A DNA stretch of 38,248 nucleotides, taken from contig PLAX01000180.1 of NCBI GenBank assembly GCA_003135255.1, positions 1 through 38,248 on the forward strand, read 5' to 3'. Of this stretch, positions 1 to 9,647 are shown piece by piece (position 1 is the stretch's first letter; the number at the start of each line of letters is the position of its first letter). The notes beneath the pieces are model-generated. The model was not told the origin of the DNA and did not search any database. It saw only the letters and a program-made list of their open reading frames with translations. The position numbers and the translations under genes are program-made. The stretch is from Candidatus Dormiibacterota bacterium (GTDB lineage: Bacteria > Chloroflexota > Dormibacteria > Aeolococcales > Aeolococcaceae).

Positions 1-22
1 CCTGCAGGCCTTCTCGCCGCGT

Positions 23-33
23 TGGTCAGACCA
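23..33. promoter_or_regulatory. FadR/GntR-type operator candidate
   Basis: The sequence TGGTCAGACCA is a perfect palindrome around one central base. It matches the TGGTC-N-GACCA core typical of operators for the FadR (FCD) branch of GntR regulators, the branch that includes UxuR/ExuR/LldR. It nests with a second palindrome, TCAGACC-A-GGTCTGA (26-40), and covers the stop codon of the ROK gene. It follows a hexuronate operon, so it could control the next gene beyond the left edge. No regulator gene is visible here, so this is inference from motif shape. Confidence 0.35.
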
Positions 34-1015
34 GGTCTGAGTTCCGCGGGCTGCTCCCTCGACCCCGCCACTCGAGTGTGGGGTGGCCCGCGCCGATGCG
101 CTCGAAGGCGACGGCCGCGGCGCCCACGAGTGCGGCATCGCCGCCCAGCTCACCCACCTCCACTCGGGGAAGATGGACAAGGTTGATCCTCTTGGCGAGC
201 AGAGCGCCCAGTGGCGCGAGGGCCCCCGACGCGATTCCCATGGTCCCGGAGAGGACCACGAGCTCACAGTCGACGAGCGCCACCGCGGTGGCGATCACCG
301 TCGCGAGCGCACCCAATGCGTCATTCCAAACGCGCGCCGCCGCGGCGTCTCCCGTCGTCGCCCTGGCGATGACCTCCTCGGCGAGGATCGCCTGCTTGGC
401 GGCCATGGTGTAACGGCGGGCGATGGCGGTCTCGGAAGCGAAGGTCTCGACGCACCCGCGGCCACCGCATCCGCAGATCATCCCCGCGGGGTCGAGCGAG
501 ATGTGCCCGATCTCTCCCGCGGCCCCGTGGGCCCCCCGCAGGACGCGGCCGCCACTGATGACGGCGCTGCCCACGCCCAGCCCCATCACCACGAGCAGCA
601 TGTCCGACACATTGCGGCCGACTCCCGTCGCGTACTCGGCGAGGGCGCCGGCGGTGGCGTCGTGGACGAGGAAGACGGGTAGCCTCAACCGGTCCTGGAG
701 GATCCGACCCAACTCCACGTCCTGCAGTTTCAGGTTCGGGCTGCGGTAGACGACCCCGCGGGCCTCGTCGACAAGCCCTGGCACTGCGAGCCCCAAGGCC
801 GACGCCGGTGCGCCATCCCGCTGGGCCACGTCCGCAAGCCGGCTCGCCATCGTGATCAGGGCCTCGATCAGGTCCTCCTGACTGGTCCGGGGCGTGACGG
901 CCTCCTTCCCCGCGACACGGGACCCGGTGCCGTCGACCAGTGCCCCCCGGATGCCTCTTCCGAAGGTGCCCCCGACATCGATGCCGATGACCCGGCTGTT
1001 GCGATCCAATCCCAT
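26..1015 (-). CDS. ROK family sugar kinase
   Basis: ROK-family kinases phosphorylate hexoses such as glucose, fructose or N-acetylmannosamine in the cytoplasm. The 329-aa protein has the N-terminal phosphate loop GIDVGGT (about 11-17), a catalytic-base region with HDA (Asp119) and the ROK zinc motif with His171, Cys181, Cys183 and Cys188 (GH...CGCGGRGC). There is no N-terminal HTH, so it is an enzyme-type ROK protein, not a NagC/Mlc-type regulator. ATG at 1015 was chosen because it leaves nine residues before the phosphate loop; a GTG at 1036 is the alternative. The loop reads GGTFGRGIRG, about two residues longer than the usual GGTKIRG. It lies 203 bp downstream of uxuB on the same strand, so it may have its own promoter. 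Substrate is unknown; the context suggests a sugar released from a glucuronate-containing glycan. Confidence 0.85.
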   Translation of the reverse strand: MGLDRNSRVIGIDVGGTFGRGIRGALVDGTGSRVAGKEAVTPRTSQEDLIEALITMASRLADVAQRDGAPASALGLAVPGLVDEARGVVYRSPNLKLQDVELGRILQDRLRLPVFLVHDATAGALAEYATGVGRNVSDMLLVVMGLGVGSAVISGGRVLRGAHGAAGEIGHISLDPAGMICGCGGRGCVETFASETAIARRYTMAAKQAILAEEVIARATTGDAAAARVWNDALGALATVIATAVALVDCELVVLSGTMGIASGALAPLGALLAKRINLVHLPRVEVGELGGDAALVGAAAVAFERIGAGHPTLEWRGRGSSPRNSDLV

Positions 1016-1218
1016 GGTGTTCCCAGCATGCGCCACTCGCCGTTGCCCCGGCCACGGCGGGTGACGGCGTTACCGCATCATCACCCGTCCGTCAAACTCC
1101 GTTGGGGGGTAACCCAGGCCCGCCAACAGCTATTCGAGACCTTGCCGAAAATGCCATTCATGACGTGAACACGATGGCGGCGGTTGTTGCAAGGCCGTCC
1201 AGGGTGTGATCTGGCTGC

Positions 1219-2613
1219 TCACCCAGCCATGCCCTCGAGTTCCTGGCAGGACGCGGCCACCTGGGCCACGAGTGCGCCGTTAGCGCCCAGACCAGGCTCG
1301 AGAGCATCGAGGATGGCTCGCGCCGCCCGGTATCGCTCGTCCGCGGCCAGGGGGATGAGCTCCCCAGCACGGGGGTCGCTGATCTCGACGTCGGAGCCGC
1401 GGAGATGGGCAAGCCAGGCGCCGATGATCCGCCCGGCCCCCGGTGGGGCGGGCTCTCCCGCCTCCCGGTAGCGGTGGACGACAGGGACCACCCGCTGGAC
1501 GAGCTTCTGCGATCCGTCCCGGGCGATCAGGCTCAGGGTGTGGCTGATCCGCGGGTTGCCCCAGCGAGCGAGCAGCGCGGTGCGGTAGCCGGCCACCTCG
1601 TCGCCGGGGAGCCCGAGGACAGGGGTGACGCCGTCCCACCACTCCTCCAGCCATCCCCGGCACCGCGGGTCGGCCAGGGCCTCGGCGATGGTGGCGTGGC
1701 CCAGCACGGAGCCCGTGTAGGCGAGCAGGGAGTGGCCACCGTTCAGGAGGCACAGCTTCCGCTCCGCAAACGGCCTGACGTCGCTCACGAAGCGAGCGCC
1801 GGCACTCTCCCAGGCGGGCCGCCCAGCCGGGAAGTCTCCGGAGAGCACCCACTCGCTGAAGGGTTCGGTCACCACGGCGCAGCGGTCCTCGCGGCCGGTG
1901 GCCCGCTCCGCCGACGCAAGGTCGGCTGCAGTGGTGGCAGGAGTTATCCGGTCAACGACCGTGGAGACGAACGAGACGCTCGCCGAGATCCAGTCGTCCA
2001 GATGGTGGTACGCCGCCCGGCACATCTCGAGGACCACGGCACGGGTCGCGTCGCCGTTGCCCAGGAGGTTGTCGCAGGGGACGATGGTGATCGGTCCGCC
2101 GTCCGCGATCCGGCGGGCCGCGAGGCCGGACACGAGCCGCCCCGGCATGGTGCGGACCGGGGACACCGGATGGGCGCTCGTCGCGCGCAGACGCTCGATG
2201 TCGGCGGCGACCTCCGGGTGACCGAGATCGAGGTGCCCAGCGCCGTCCAGGTGGTATCCGGCCTCGGTGACCGTCATCGTCACCAGGGCCACCTGCGGCG
2301 ACGCGAAGTACTCCGCCCAGGCTCCGGCATCGTCACCGTCGTGCGCTGCGCTGATGCTGGCGATCACCTCTAACCGGTCGCGCTCGGGGCCGCGCTCCAC
2401 CAGCGTGTAGAGACCGTCCTGTGCCTGCAGCAGCTTCGCGGCCCCGGGGCTCCGACCGGTGAAAGCGGCGATTCCCCATGGCTCCGCGTCCGCGGCGTGC
2501 TCCGTGTACCAGGCCTGGTGAGAGCGATGGAACGCACCCAGGCCGAGATGCACGGCGCGGACCGGCCGGGGCTGGCGGGCCGCCGGCCAGCTCCGGCGAT
2601 CAAGCCGGGTCAA
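1219..2613 (-). CDS. uxuB: Mannitol dehydrogenase family: fructuronate reductase
   Basis: This is a 464-aa NAD-dependent polyol/uronate dehydrogenase of the long-chain mannitol dehydrogenase family. The N-terminus carries the Rossmann signature HLGLGAFHRSHQA (about 22-34), and the C-terminal half contains the family helical domain with a KLCLLNGGHS catalytic-lysine region (about 286-295). In hexuronate catabolism UxuB reduces D-fructuronate to D-mannonate with NADH. The start is TTG at 2613, overlapping the uxaC stop by four bases (TTGA), so translation is probably coupled. The family also includes mannitol and tagaturonate (UxaB) reductases. The UxuB assignment rests on the neighbours uxaC, manD and kdgK, which need exactly this step. 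Confidence 0.85.
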   Translation of the reverse strand: MTRLDRRSWPAARQPRPVRAVHLGLGAFHRSHQAWYTEHAADAEPWGIAAFTGRSPGAAKLLQAQDGLYTLVERGPERDRLEVIASISAAHDGDDAGAWAEYFASPQVALVTMTVTEAGYHLDGAGHLDLGHPEVAADIERLRATSAHPVSPVRTMPGRLVSGLAARRIADGGPITIVPCDNLLGNGDATRAVVLEMCRAAYHHLDDWISASVSFVSTVVDRITPATTAADLASAERATGREDRCAVVTEPFSEWVLSGDFPAGRPAWESAGARFVSDVRPFAERKLCLLNGGHSLLAYTGSVLGHATIAEALADPRCRGWLEEWWDGVTPVLGLPGDEVAGYRTALLARWGNPRISHTLSLIARDGSQKLVQRVVPVVHRYREAGEPAPPGAGRIIGAWLAHLRGSDVEISDPRAGELIPLAADERYRAARAILDALEPGLGANGALVAQVAASCQELEGMAG

Positions 2614-4025
2614 AAGCGGAAGACCTCACGCGGAAGCCGGTGGGCCAGGTCGATGGCGGTCTCCACCGCCTCGTCCTCGTCCAGCCGATGCTCGACCACC
2701 AGCCGGCTCAGGTGGGCGCAGTCGATGCGGCGAGCCGTGTCGTGGCGCACCGGGATGGAGCAGAAAGCCCGGGTATCGTCGACGAATCCGCTCGTCTTGG
2801 CGAAGCCGGCCGTATCGGTGACCGCCGCCCGGAAACGGAGCATCGCGTCCGGCGTGTCGAGGAACCACCATGGAGCCCCGAGGTAGACCGACGGGTAGTA
2901 GCCGGCGAGCGGCGCCAGCTCCCGCGACCAGGTGGTCTCGTCGAGGGTGAAGAGGACGATCCGGAAGTTGGGGTGCGTTCCGTAGAGGTCGAGCAGGGGC
3001 TGAAGAGCGCGAGTGAACTCGATCGCGACCGGAATGTCGGCACCGATGTCGGTGCCGAAGTCCCGCCAGGTCGGCGGGTGGTGGTTGCGGAAGACGCCGG
3101 GGTGCAGCTGCATGACCAGCCCGTCGTCGCAGGACATCCGGGCCATCTCGCAGAGCATGTGCTGGCGGAACGTCCTCCGCTCCTCCGGACTGGCCGTGCC
3201 CCGCAGGGCTCTCGCGAAGAGCTGCGCCGCCTCGGTGGGCGCGAGGATCACGCTGCCGGCGTCAGGAGGGCCCTGGTCGGTCGCGGTGGCCCCGTGGGAG
3301 ATGAAGAAGGCACGCCGAGCCTCCAGAGCCTGGATGTAGCCGCGGTAGGCGGCGGTGTCGATGCCGGCGGCGCTGCCGAGCTGCTCGACGCGGCCGGCCC
3401 AGCCGGGCAGCGACGGATCGAGGTAGGCGTCGGGGCGGAAGGTCGGTACCACCCTGCCCTTCCAGGAGGGGTCGTCGCGCAGGCTGCGGTGGGCGGAGAG
3501 ATCGCCGCAGGGGGCGTCGGTGGTCGCCAGCACCTCCACTCCGAAGCGGTCGAAGAGGGCCCGCGGCCGGTACTCGGGGAGTGCGAAGCGCTCCATGAGG
3601 CGGTCGTAGATGAGGTCCGCGTCGGCGGCGGACGGGCGGATGGGAACGTCGAACACCTGGACCAGCGCCGCTTCGAGCCAGTAGCGGGAGGGGGTGCCTC
3701 GGAAGGCGTCCCACCGCTCACACAGCCGTCTCCAGGTCTGGCGGGGGTCGGCCACGCCGCCCTCTCCGCCGCGCCTCGGGATGCCCAGCTCGGTGAGGGG
3801 CACGCCGTGGGCGTGGAGCATGCGGGTCACGTAGTGATCCGGAGTGATGAACAGCGCCGCCGGATTGTCGAAGGGGCGGTCCTGCTGGAGGAGGACCGGG
3901 TCCACGTGCCCGTGCGGCGAGACGATCGGCAGGCCCCGCACCGTCTCGTAGAGCCGCCGGGCCACCTCGCGCCGGGCCGGTTCCGCCGGGAGCAGGCGAT
4001 CCGGGTGGAGATCGATCCTGGTCAC
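2610..4025 (-). CDS. uxaC: Glucuronate (uronate) isomerase
   Basis: UxaC isomerises D-glucuronate to D-fructuronate (and D-galacturonate to D-tagaturonate), the first step of hexuronate breakdown. The 471-aa length matches the family (E. coli about 470). The amidohydrolase-like metal motif SPHGHVDP lies near residue 34, and FALPEYRPRALF and the C-terminal LGAPWWFLD are typical of the family. The frame is open upstream, but GTG at 4025 is preferred: a GGGAGG ribosome-binding site lies just upstream, and the family N-terminus TRIDLHPDRLLP follows directly. It lies 35 nt downstream of kdgK and overlaps uxuB by 4 nt. Confidence 0.95.
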   Translation of the reverse strand: MTRIDLHPDRLLPAEPARREVARRLYETVRGLPIVSPHGHVDPVLLQQDRPFDNPAALFITPDHYVTRMLHAHGVPLTELGIPRRGGEGGVADPRQTWRRLCERWDAFRGTPSRYWLEAALVQVFDVPIRPSAADADLIYDRLMERFALPEYRPRALFDRFGVEVLATTDAPCGDLSAHRSLRDDPSWKGRVVPTFRPDAYLDPSLPGWAGRVEQLGSAAGIDTAAYRGYIQALEARRAFFISHGATATDQGPPDAGSVILAPTEAAQLFARALRGTASPEERRTFRQHMLCEMARMSCDDGLVMQLHPGVFRNHHPPTWRDFGTDIGADIPVAIEFTRALQPLLDLYGTHPNFRIVLFTLDETTWSRELAPLAGYYPSVYLGAPWWFLDTPDAMLRFRAAVTDTAGFAKTSGFVDDTRAFCSIPVRHDTARRIDCAHLSRLVVEHRLDEDEAVETAIDLAHRLPREVFRF

Positions 4026-4060
4026 AGAAGCTCCTCCCTGGGTGGCGGGGGTCCCGCCAG

Positions 4061-5143
4061 CTATCGCTGGATACGCGCGGCGCCCCCCGCCGCGACGGCG
4101 CGCACCTGGGCGAGGGTCGCCATCGTGGTGTCTCCCGGGTATCCGGTGACGAGGGCGCCGTGCGCCCATCCGAGACGCAGCGCCTGCTCGGGCGGCTCGC
4201 CCGCGAGCAGCCCGTAGATGAAGCCCGCCGCGAAACCATCGCCGCCGCCCACCCGGTCATAGACGTCCAGCTCGGCGCTGGGCGCCGCGAAGGTCTCGCC
4301 TCCGATCATGGCGACGGCGCTCCAGACATGGCGATTCGCGGAGCGGACATCACGCAGCGTGGTCGCCATCACCGCCAGGTTCGGGTACCGCTCGCGGACC
4401 CGTTCCATCAGGCCCACGAAGCCCTTCACCTCCATGCCTCCCCCGGCGCCGGGCTCGGGGCCCGAGATGCCGAGAGCCTGCTGGACGTCCTCCTCGTTGC
4501 CAAGCAGCACGTCCACGTTCTCCACGATCCGGCCGATCACCGACTGCGCCTGCGGCCGGCCGCCGTGAGTGGCCCAGAGCTTCTCCCGATAGTTGAGGTC
4601 GAAGGAGACCACGGCGCCGGCCGCCTTGGCGGCACGCATTCCCTCGATGATCAGCTCGCTCGTCGACTCGGAGAGCGCAGCGAAGAGGCCGCCCGAGTGA
4701 AACCAGCGGACACCCTCTCCGAAGATCCCGGCCCAGTCGAAGTCACCGGGACCGAGGAGGGCGGCGGCCTCGCCCGCCCGGTTGTAGAAGACGACGGGCG
4801 GCCGGATGCCGAAGCCGCGATCGCTGTACACGGTGGCGATGTTGGGACCGCGCACCCCGTCGTGCGGGGACCAGCGGTAGATGCCCCGGACGCCCATGGC
4901 GCGCACCCGTTCGGCGACCAGCTGGCCGATCGGATAGTCGACACAGGCGGAGGCGACGGCGGTCCGCAGACCGAAGCAGCTGGCCAGGTTGGCTGCCACG
5001 TTGTACTCCGCGCCGCTCACGTGAATGCGGCACTCGGTGGCCTTCTGGAAGGGGACGTCACCGGGATCCAGACGGATCACCAGCGCCCCGAGCGAGAGGA
5101 AGTCCAGCGCTCCGGAGGGCGGAATCTCGAGGCGGGGCGTCAC
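4061..5143 (-). CDS. kdgK: PfkB-family 2-keto-3-deoxygluconate kinase
   Basis: A 360-aa ribokinase/PfkB-fold kinase, expected to phosphorylate 2-keto-3-deoxygluconate to KDPG with ATP. The N-terminal substrate region SGAEYNVAANLA (about 43-54) and the C-terminal PfkB signature DRVGGGDGFAAGF (about 309-321), which contains the catalytic Asp, are intact. The GTG start overlaps the manD stop by 4 nt (GTGA), so the product of ManD is likely the substrate. A KDPG aldolase is not in the window. Other PfkB sugar kinases are possible from sequence alone; the pathway context decides. Confidence 0.88.
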   Translation of the reverse strand: MTPRLEIPPSGALDFLSLGALVIRLDPGDVPFQKATECRIHVSGAEYNVAANLASCFGLRTAVASACVDYPIGQLVAERVRAMGVRGIYRWSPHDGVRGPNIATVYSDRGFGIRPPVVFYNRAGEAAALLGPGDFDWAGIFGEGVRWFHSGGLFAALSESTSELIIEGMRAAKAAGAVVSFDLNYREKLWATHGGRPQAQSVIGRIVENVDVLLGNEEDVQQALGISGPEPGAGGGMEVKGFVGLMERVRERYPNLAVMATTLRDVRSANRHVWSAVAMIGGETFAAPSAELDVYDRVGGGDGFAAGFIYGLLAGEPPEQALRLGWAHGALVTGYPGDTTMATLAQVRAVAAGGAARIQR

Positions 5144-6360
5144 CAGCTGTGCACCGTGCCGTCGACGAGACGGTTGGTCGGCAGGTAGGCGCGCTGGTAC
5201 GGGTACCGCGCGGCCAGCTCCTCGTCGATGTCGACCCCGAGGCCGGGCTCCTCGCCGGGATGCAGGTAGCCGTCCGCGAAGCGGTAGGAGTGCGGGAATA
5301 CCTCGTCGGTCTCCGCGGAGTGCCGCATGTACTCCTGGATGCCGAAGTTGGGGATGGAGATGTCGAGGTGCAGGGCGGCGGCGAGGCAGACGGGGGAGAG
5401 ATCGTTGGCCCCGTGGGAGCCGCTGCGGACGTGGTAGAGCTCGGCGAGCTGGAAGATGCGCCGGAGGTGGGTGATCCCACCGGCGTGGACGACGTCGGCG
5501 CGGATGTAGTCGATGAGCTGCTCGGTGATGAGCTGCTGGCAGTCCCAGATGGAGTTGAAGACCTCACCCACCGCAAGCGGCGTCGTGGTGTGCTGCCGGA
5601 TGATCCGGAAGCCCTCCTGCAGCTCCGCCGGCACCAGGTCCTCGAGCCAGAACAGCTGGTACTCCTCGACCCGCCGCCCCAGCCGGGCGGCCTCGATCGG
5701 GGTCAGCCGGTGGTGGGCGTCGTGGAGGAGCGCAAAGTCGAAACCGAACCGCTCCCGGACCGCCTCGAAGAGCGCGGGTATCTGGTGCAGGTAGCGCGCG
5801 GTGGACCAGTCCGACCCCTCGGCCGTGGTCGCGGCCGCGGGCACGTACCCGGACTCGCGGTGCGCGGTGTCAGGGCTCACCCCGTAGATCGAGCTGATCC
5901 CCTGGATGCCCACCTGCACGCGGACCGCGCGGTATCCGAGGTCCAGGAAACGGGCCACCTCGTCGAGCACCTCGGGCACGGTCTCGCCGTTGGCGTGCCC
6001 GTAGACGGTGACGCCGTCGCGGCTCCGGCCGCCCAGCAGCTGGTACACGGGCAGGCCGGCCACCTTGCCCTTGATGTCCCAGAGGGCCGTGTCGACGGCC
6101 GCGATCGCGGTCATGGTGACCGGGCCGCGGCGCCAGTAGCCGCCCTTGTAGAGGAACTGCCAGGTGTCCTCGATGCGGGACGCGTCCCGGCCGAGGAGCA
6201 GCGGGCAGACGTGGTCGGTGAGGTAGCTGGCCACGGCGAGCTCGCGCCCGTTGAGGGTGGCATCGCCGACCCCGGTGATGCCCTCGTCCGTGGTGAGCTT
6301 CAGGGTCACGAAGTTGCGCCCCGGGCACGTGATGATGACCTTGGCGTCGATGATCTTCAC
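5140..6360 (-). CDS. manD: D-mannonate dehydratase, enolase superfamily (ManD)
   Basis: ManD/RspA-type enolase-superfamily enzyme that dehydrates D-mannonate to 2-keto-3-deoxygluconate. The 406-aa protein follows the family closely: N-terminal IITCPGRNFVTLKL, GDATLNGRELAV, WRRGPVTMTAIAAVDTALWD, metal-ligand blocks LLHDAHHR and FWLED, then PLAVGE, GSHGANDLSPV and the C-terminal NFGIQEYMRH. It is the ManD isofunctional enzyme and not the unrelated UxuA, so the pathway uses the enolase-type solution. Translation starts at GTG 6360, seven bases after an AGGGGTG ribosome-binding site. It is the first gene of the hexuronate operon. Confidence 0.95.
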   Translation of the reverse strand: MKIIDAKVIITCPGRNFVTLKLTTDEGITGVGDATLNGRELAVASYLTDHVCPLLLGRDASRIEDTWQFLYKGGYWRRGPVTMTAIAAVDTALWDIKGKVAGLPVYQLLGGRSRDGVTVYGHANGETVPEVLDEVARFLDLGYRAVRVQVGIQGISSIYGVSPDTAHRESGYVPAAATTAEGSDWSTARYLHQIPALFEAVRERFGFDFALLHDAHHRLTPIEAARLGRRVEEYQLFWLEDLVPAELQEGFRIIRQHTTTPLAVGEVFNSIWDCQQLITEQLIDYIRADVVHAGGITHLRRIFQLAELYHVRSGSHGANDLSPVCLAAALHLDISIPNFGIQEYMRHSAETDEVFPHSYRFADGYLHPGEEPGLGVDIDEELAARYPYQRAYLPTNRLVDGTVHSW

Positions 6361-6398
6361 ACTGTCACCCCTGTCGCCCTCATGGCCGGATCTGGCCC

Positions 6399-6404
6399 AT
6401 CATA
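6399..6404 (-). promoter_or_regulatory. Candidate -10 box of the hexuronate operon
   Basis: TATGAT on the minus strand lies about 39 nt upstream of the manD start. No good -35 is visible at 16-18 nt. Between this box and the gene is an imperfect dyad, ATGGCC-N7-GCCCAT (6382-6400 on the plus strand), which could be an operator overlapping the transcription start. It is not the same sequence as the palindrome at 23-33. Confidence 0.35.
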
Positions 6405-6478
6405 GGGAGGCGTGGGGTGGCGCGCATGTCACGTTCCCACCCCGCCAGCAACTGGATGTCGCCGGCGAGCACCTCGAT

Positions 6479-7147
6479 TCAGAGGGGGGGACCTCCCGGG
6501 TAACCGGCCATCGGTCCTGGAAAGGCCGCCTCAGCCCGCGCTTCCAGGCGGGCGGAGTGCCGGCGCAGCAGGAGCAGGCCGGCCACCACGAGAGCGGCGG
6601 CTGCGAGGCCGAGGCCGGCCGCGAGCCACCCGCTGAGGCTGAGGAGCGCGCTGCTCGCCGCGTAGGCCGCGAGCCCGTAGGCCGTGGCCCAGACCACGCT
6701 GCCGGCCGCATTGAAGAAGAGGAAGGCGAGCGGTGGCATCCGGCCCGCGCCGGCCAGCACCCCGGCGAAGCTGCGCAGCACGAGGACGAACCGGCCCAGG
6801 AAGACGACCTTCCCGCCGTCACGCTGAAAGAGGTAGTGGGTCACCTTGACCTGGGGCTGGCCGAGGCCGACGCGCGCGCCGTAACGGATCAGGAGGCGGT
6901 ATCCCCCCCACCAGCCAACGGCGTAGCCGAGGCTGCCCCCGACGATGGGCCCGGCCGCGGCCGCCGCGATGACCCCGCCGATGGCGAGGTGCAGCTTCGC
7001 CGCGAGGGCGGCGGCCGTGAGCAGCGCCGTCTCGCCGGGAAGGAAGGGCACGCAGAGGCTCTCGAGCCCGGCGAGCAGGAATACCGCCAGGTAGCCCCAA
7101 TGCTGGACAAATCCAGACGCGAACCCGGTCAGCGAGGCCAACAGCAC
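6479..7147 (-). CDS. DedA/VTT-family integral membrane protein
   Basis: DedA proteins are inner-membrane proteins linked to lipid (undecaprenyl/phosphatidyl) flipping and envelope homeostasis. The 222-aa sequence has the re-entrant segment containing the family E..., PFLPGE motif (about 28-39), several hydrophobic spans, and the conserved F-x-GRF-VLVLRSF-x-G block (about 114-127) with the functionally important arginines. The C-terminus ends with a hydrophobic helix and a basic tail. The GTG start at 7147 lies six bases after a CATTGT -10 element (7154-7159), so the mRNA is probably leaderless. It is separated from manD by 118 bp and is probably its own unit. Confidence 0.88.
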   Translation of the reverse strand: MLLASLTGFASGFVQHWGYLAVFLLAGLESLCVPFLPGETALLTAAALAAKLHLAIGGVIAAAAAGPIVGGSLGYAVGWWGGYRLLIRYGARVGLGQPQVKVTHYLFQRDGGKVVFLGRFVLVLRSFAGVLAGAGRMPPLAFLFFNAAGSVVWATAYGLAAYAASSALLSLSGWLAAGLGLAAAALVVAGLLLLRRHSARLEARAEAAFPGPMAGYPGGPPL

Positions 7148-7153
7148 AGCCGG

Positions 7154-7159
7154 ACAATG
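7154..7159 (-). promoter_or_regulatory. Leaderless -10 element of dedA
   Basis: CATTGT on the minus strand fits NANNNT and is separated from the GTG start of the DedA gene by exactly six bases, which puts the start codon at or next to +1. No Shine-Dalgarno sequence is present. Confidence 0.4.
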
Positions 7160-7230
7160 ATGCGTGGGCCAGGGTCTCCGGGGGTGGCCGCGGGGAAGAT
7201 CGCTGCCGGGTCCCTCTCTTCCGTGATCTA

Positions 7231-7256
7231 TTTCGTCACGAATATTTCGTCACGAA
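7231..7256. promoter_or_regulatory. Tandem palindromes TTCGT-C-ACGAA upstream of dedA
   Basis: Two identical 12-mers, TTTCGTCACGAA, occupy 7231-7242 and 7245-7256 with a 14-bp period. Each contains the 11-bp palindrome TTCGT-C-ACGAA, and the junction forms a further palindrome, ACGAA-TAT-TTCGT. A partial copy, TTCGTGAAA, begins at 7261. The block is AT-rich against a GC-rich background and lies 85-110 bp upstream of dedA and just beyond the 3' end of glgX. The arrangement resembles a double operator for a dimeric regulator; the regulator is not identifiable here. Confidence 0.45.
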
Positions 7257-7281
7257 AGACTTCGTGAAAAACAGATGACCC

Positions 7282-7299
7282 GCCCCGTCCGGACGGGGC
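7282..7299 (-). terminator. Possible glgX terminator hairpin
   Basis: GCCCCGTCC followed directly by GGACGGGGC is an 18-bp perfect palindrome located 18 nt past the glgX stop. On the minus strand a run of five T follows about 11 nt after the stem. The distance is longer than in a classical intrinsic terminator, so function is uncertain. Confidence 0.35.
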
Positions 7300-7316
7300 C
7301 ACTCCGGCTGGCCCGG

Positions 7317-9533
<2,217 letters not shown>

Positions 9534-9647
9534 GCGGGCGACTCCAGCTGGGGATCGGCTCCCCTCGGGACGGCGCCAGCTCGCAACCGCCTCCGGCGGC
9601 CCACGATACCGTCTCCTCGTACCGATCCGAGGCGATGATACGGGTCC

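Noticed and set aside
1..8. CCTGCAGG at the first base and again in the 33408-33579 element
   Set aside because: A shared 8-bp GC-rich palindrome is expected by chance; the flanks differ, so it is not evidence of a common element or assembly joint.
1107..1115. GGGTAACCC dyad upstream of the ROK gene
   Set aside because: Only four bases per arm and no promoter nearby; not distinguishable from chance.
2478..4217. Long plus-strand open frame opposite uxaC
   Set aside because: It is a frame shadow of uxaC and uxuB with compositionally biased residues and no ribosome-binding site.
9600..9647. Partial dyad between glgX and malQ (CGATACC... with ...GATGATACGG)
   Set aside because: About 11 of 16 positions match, which is not convincing as an operator.
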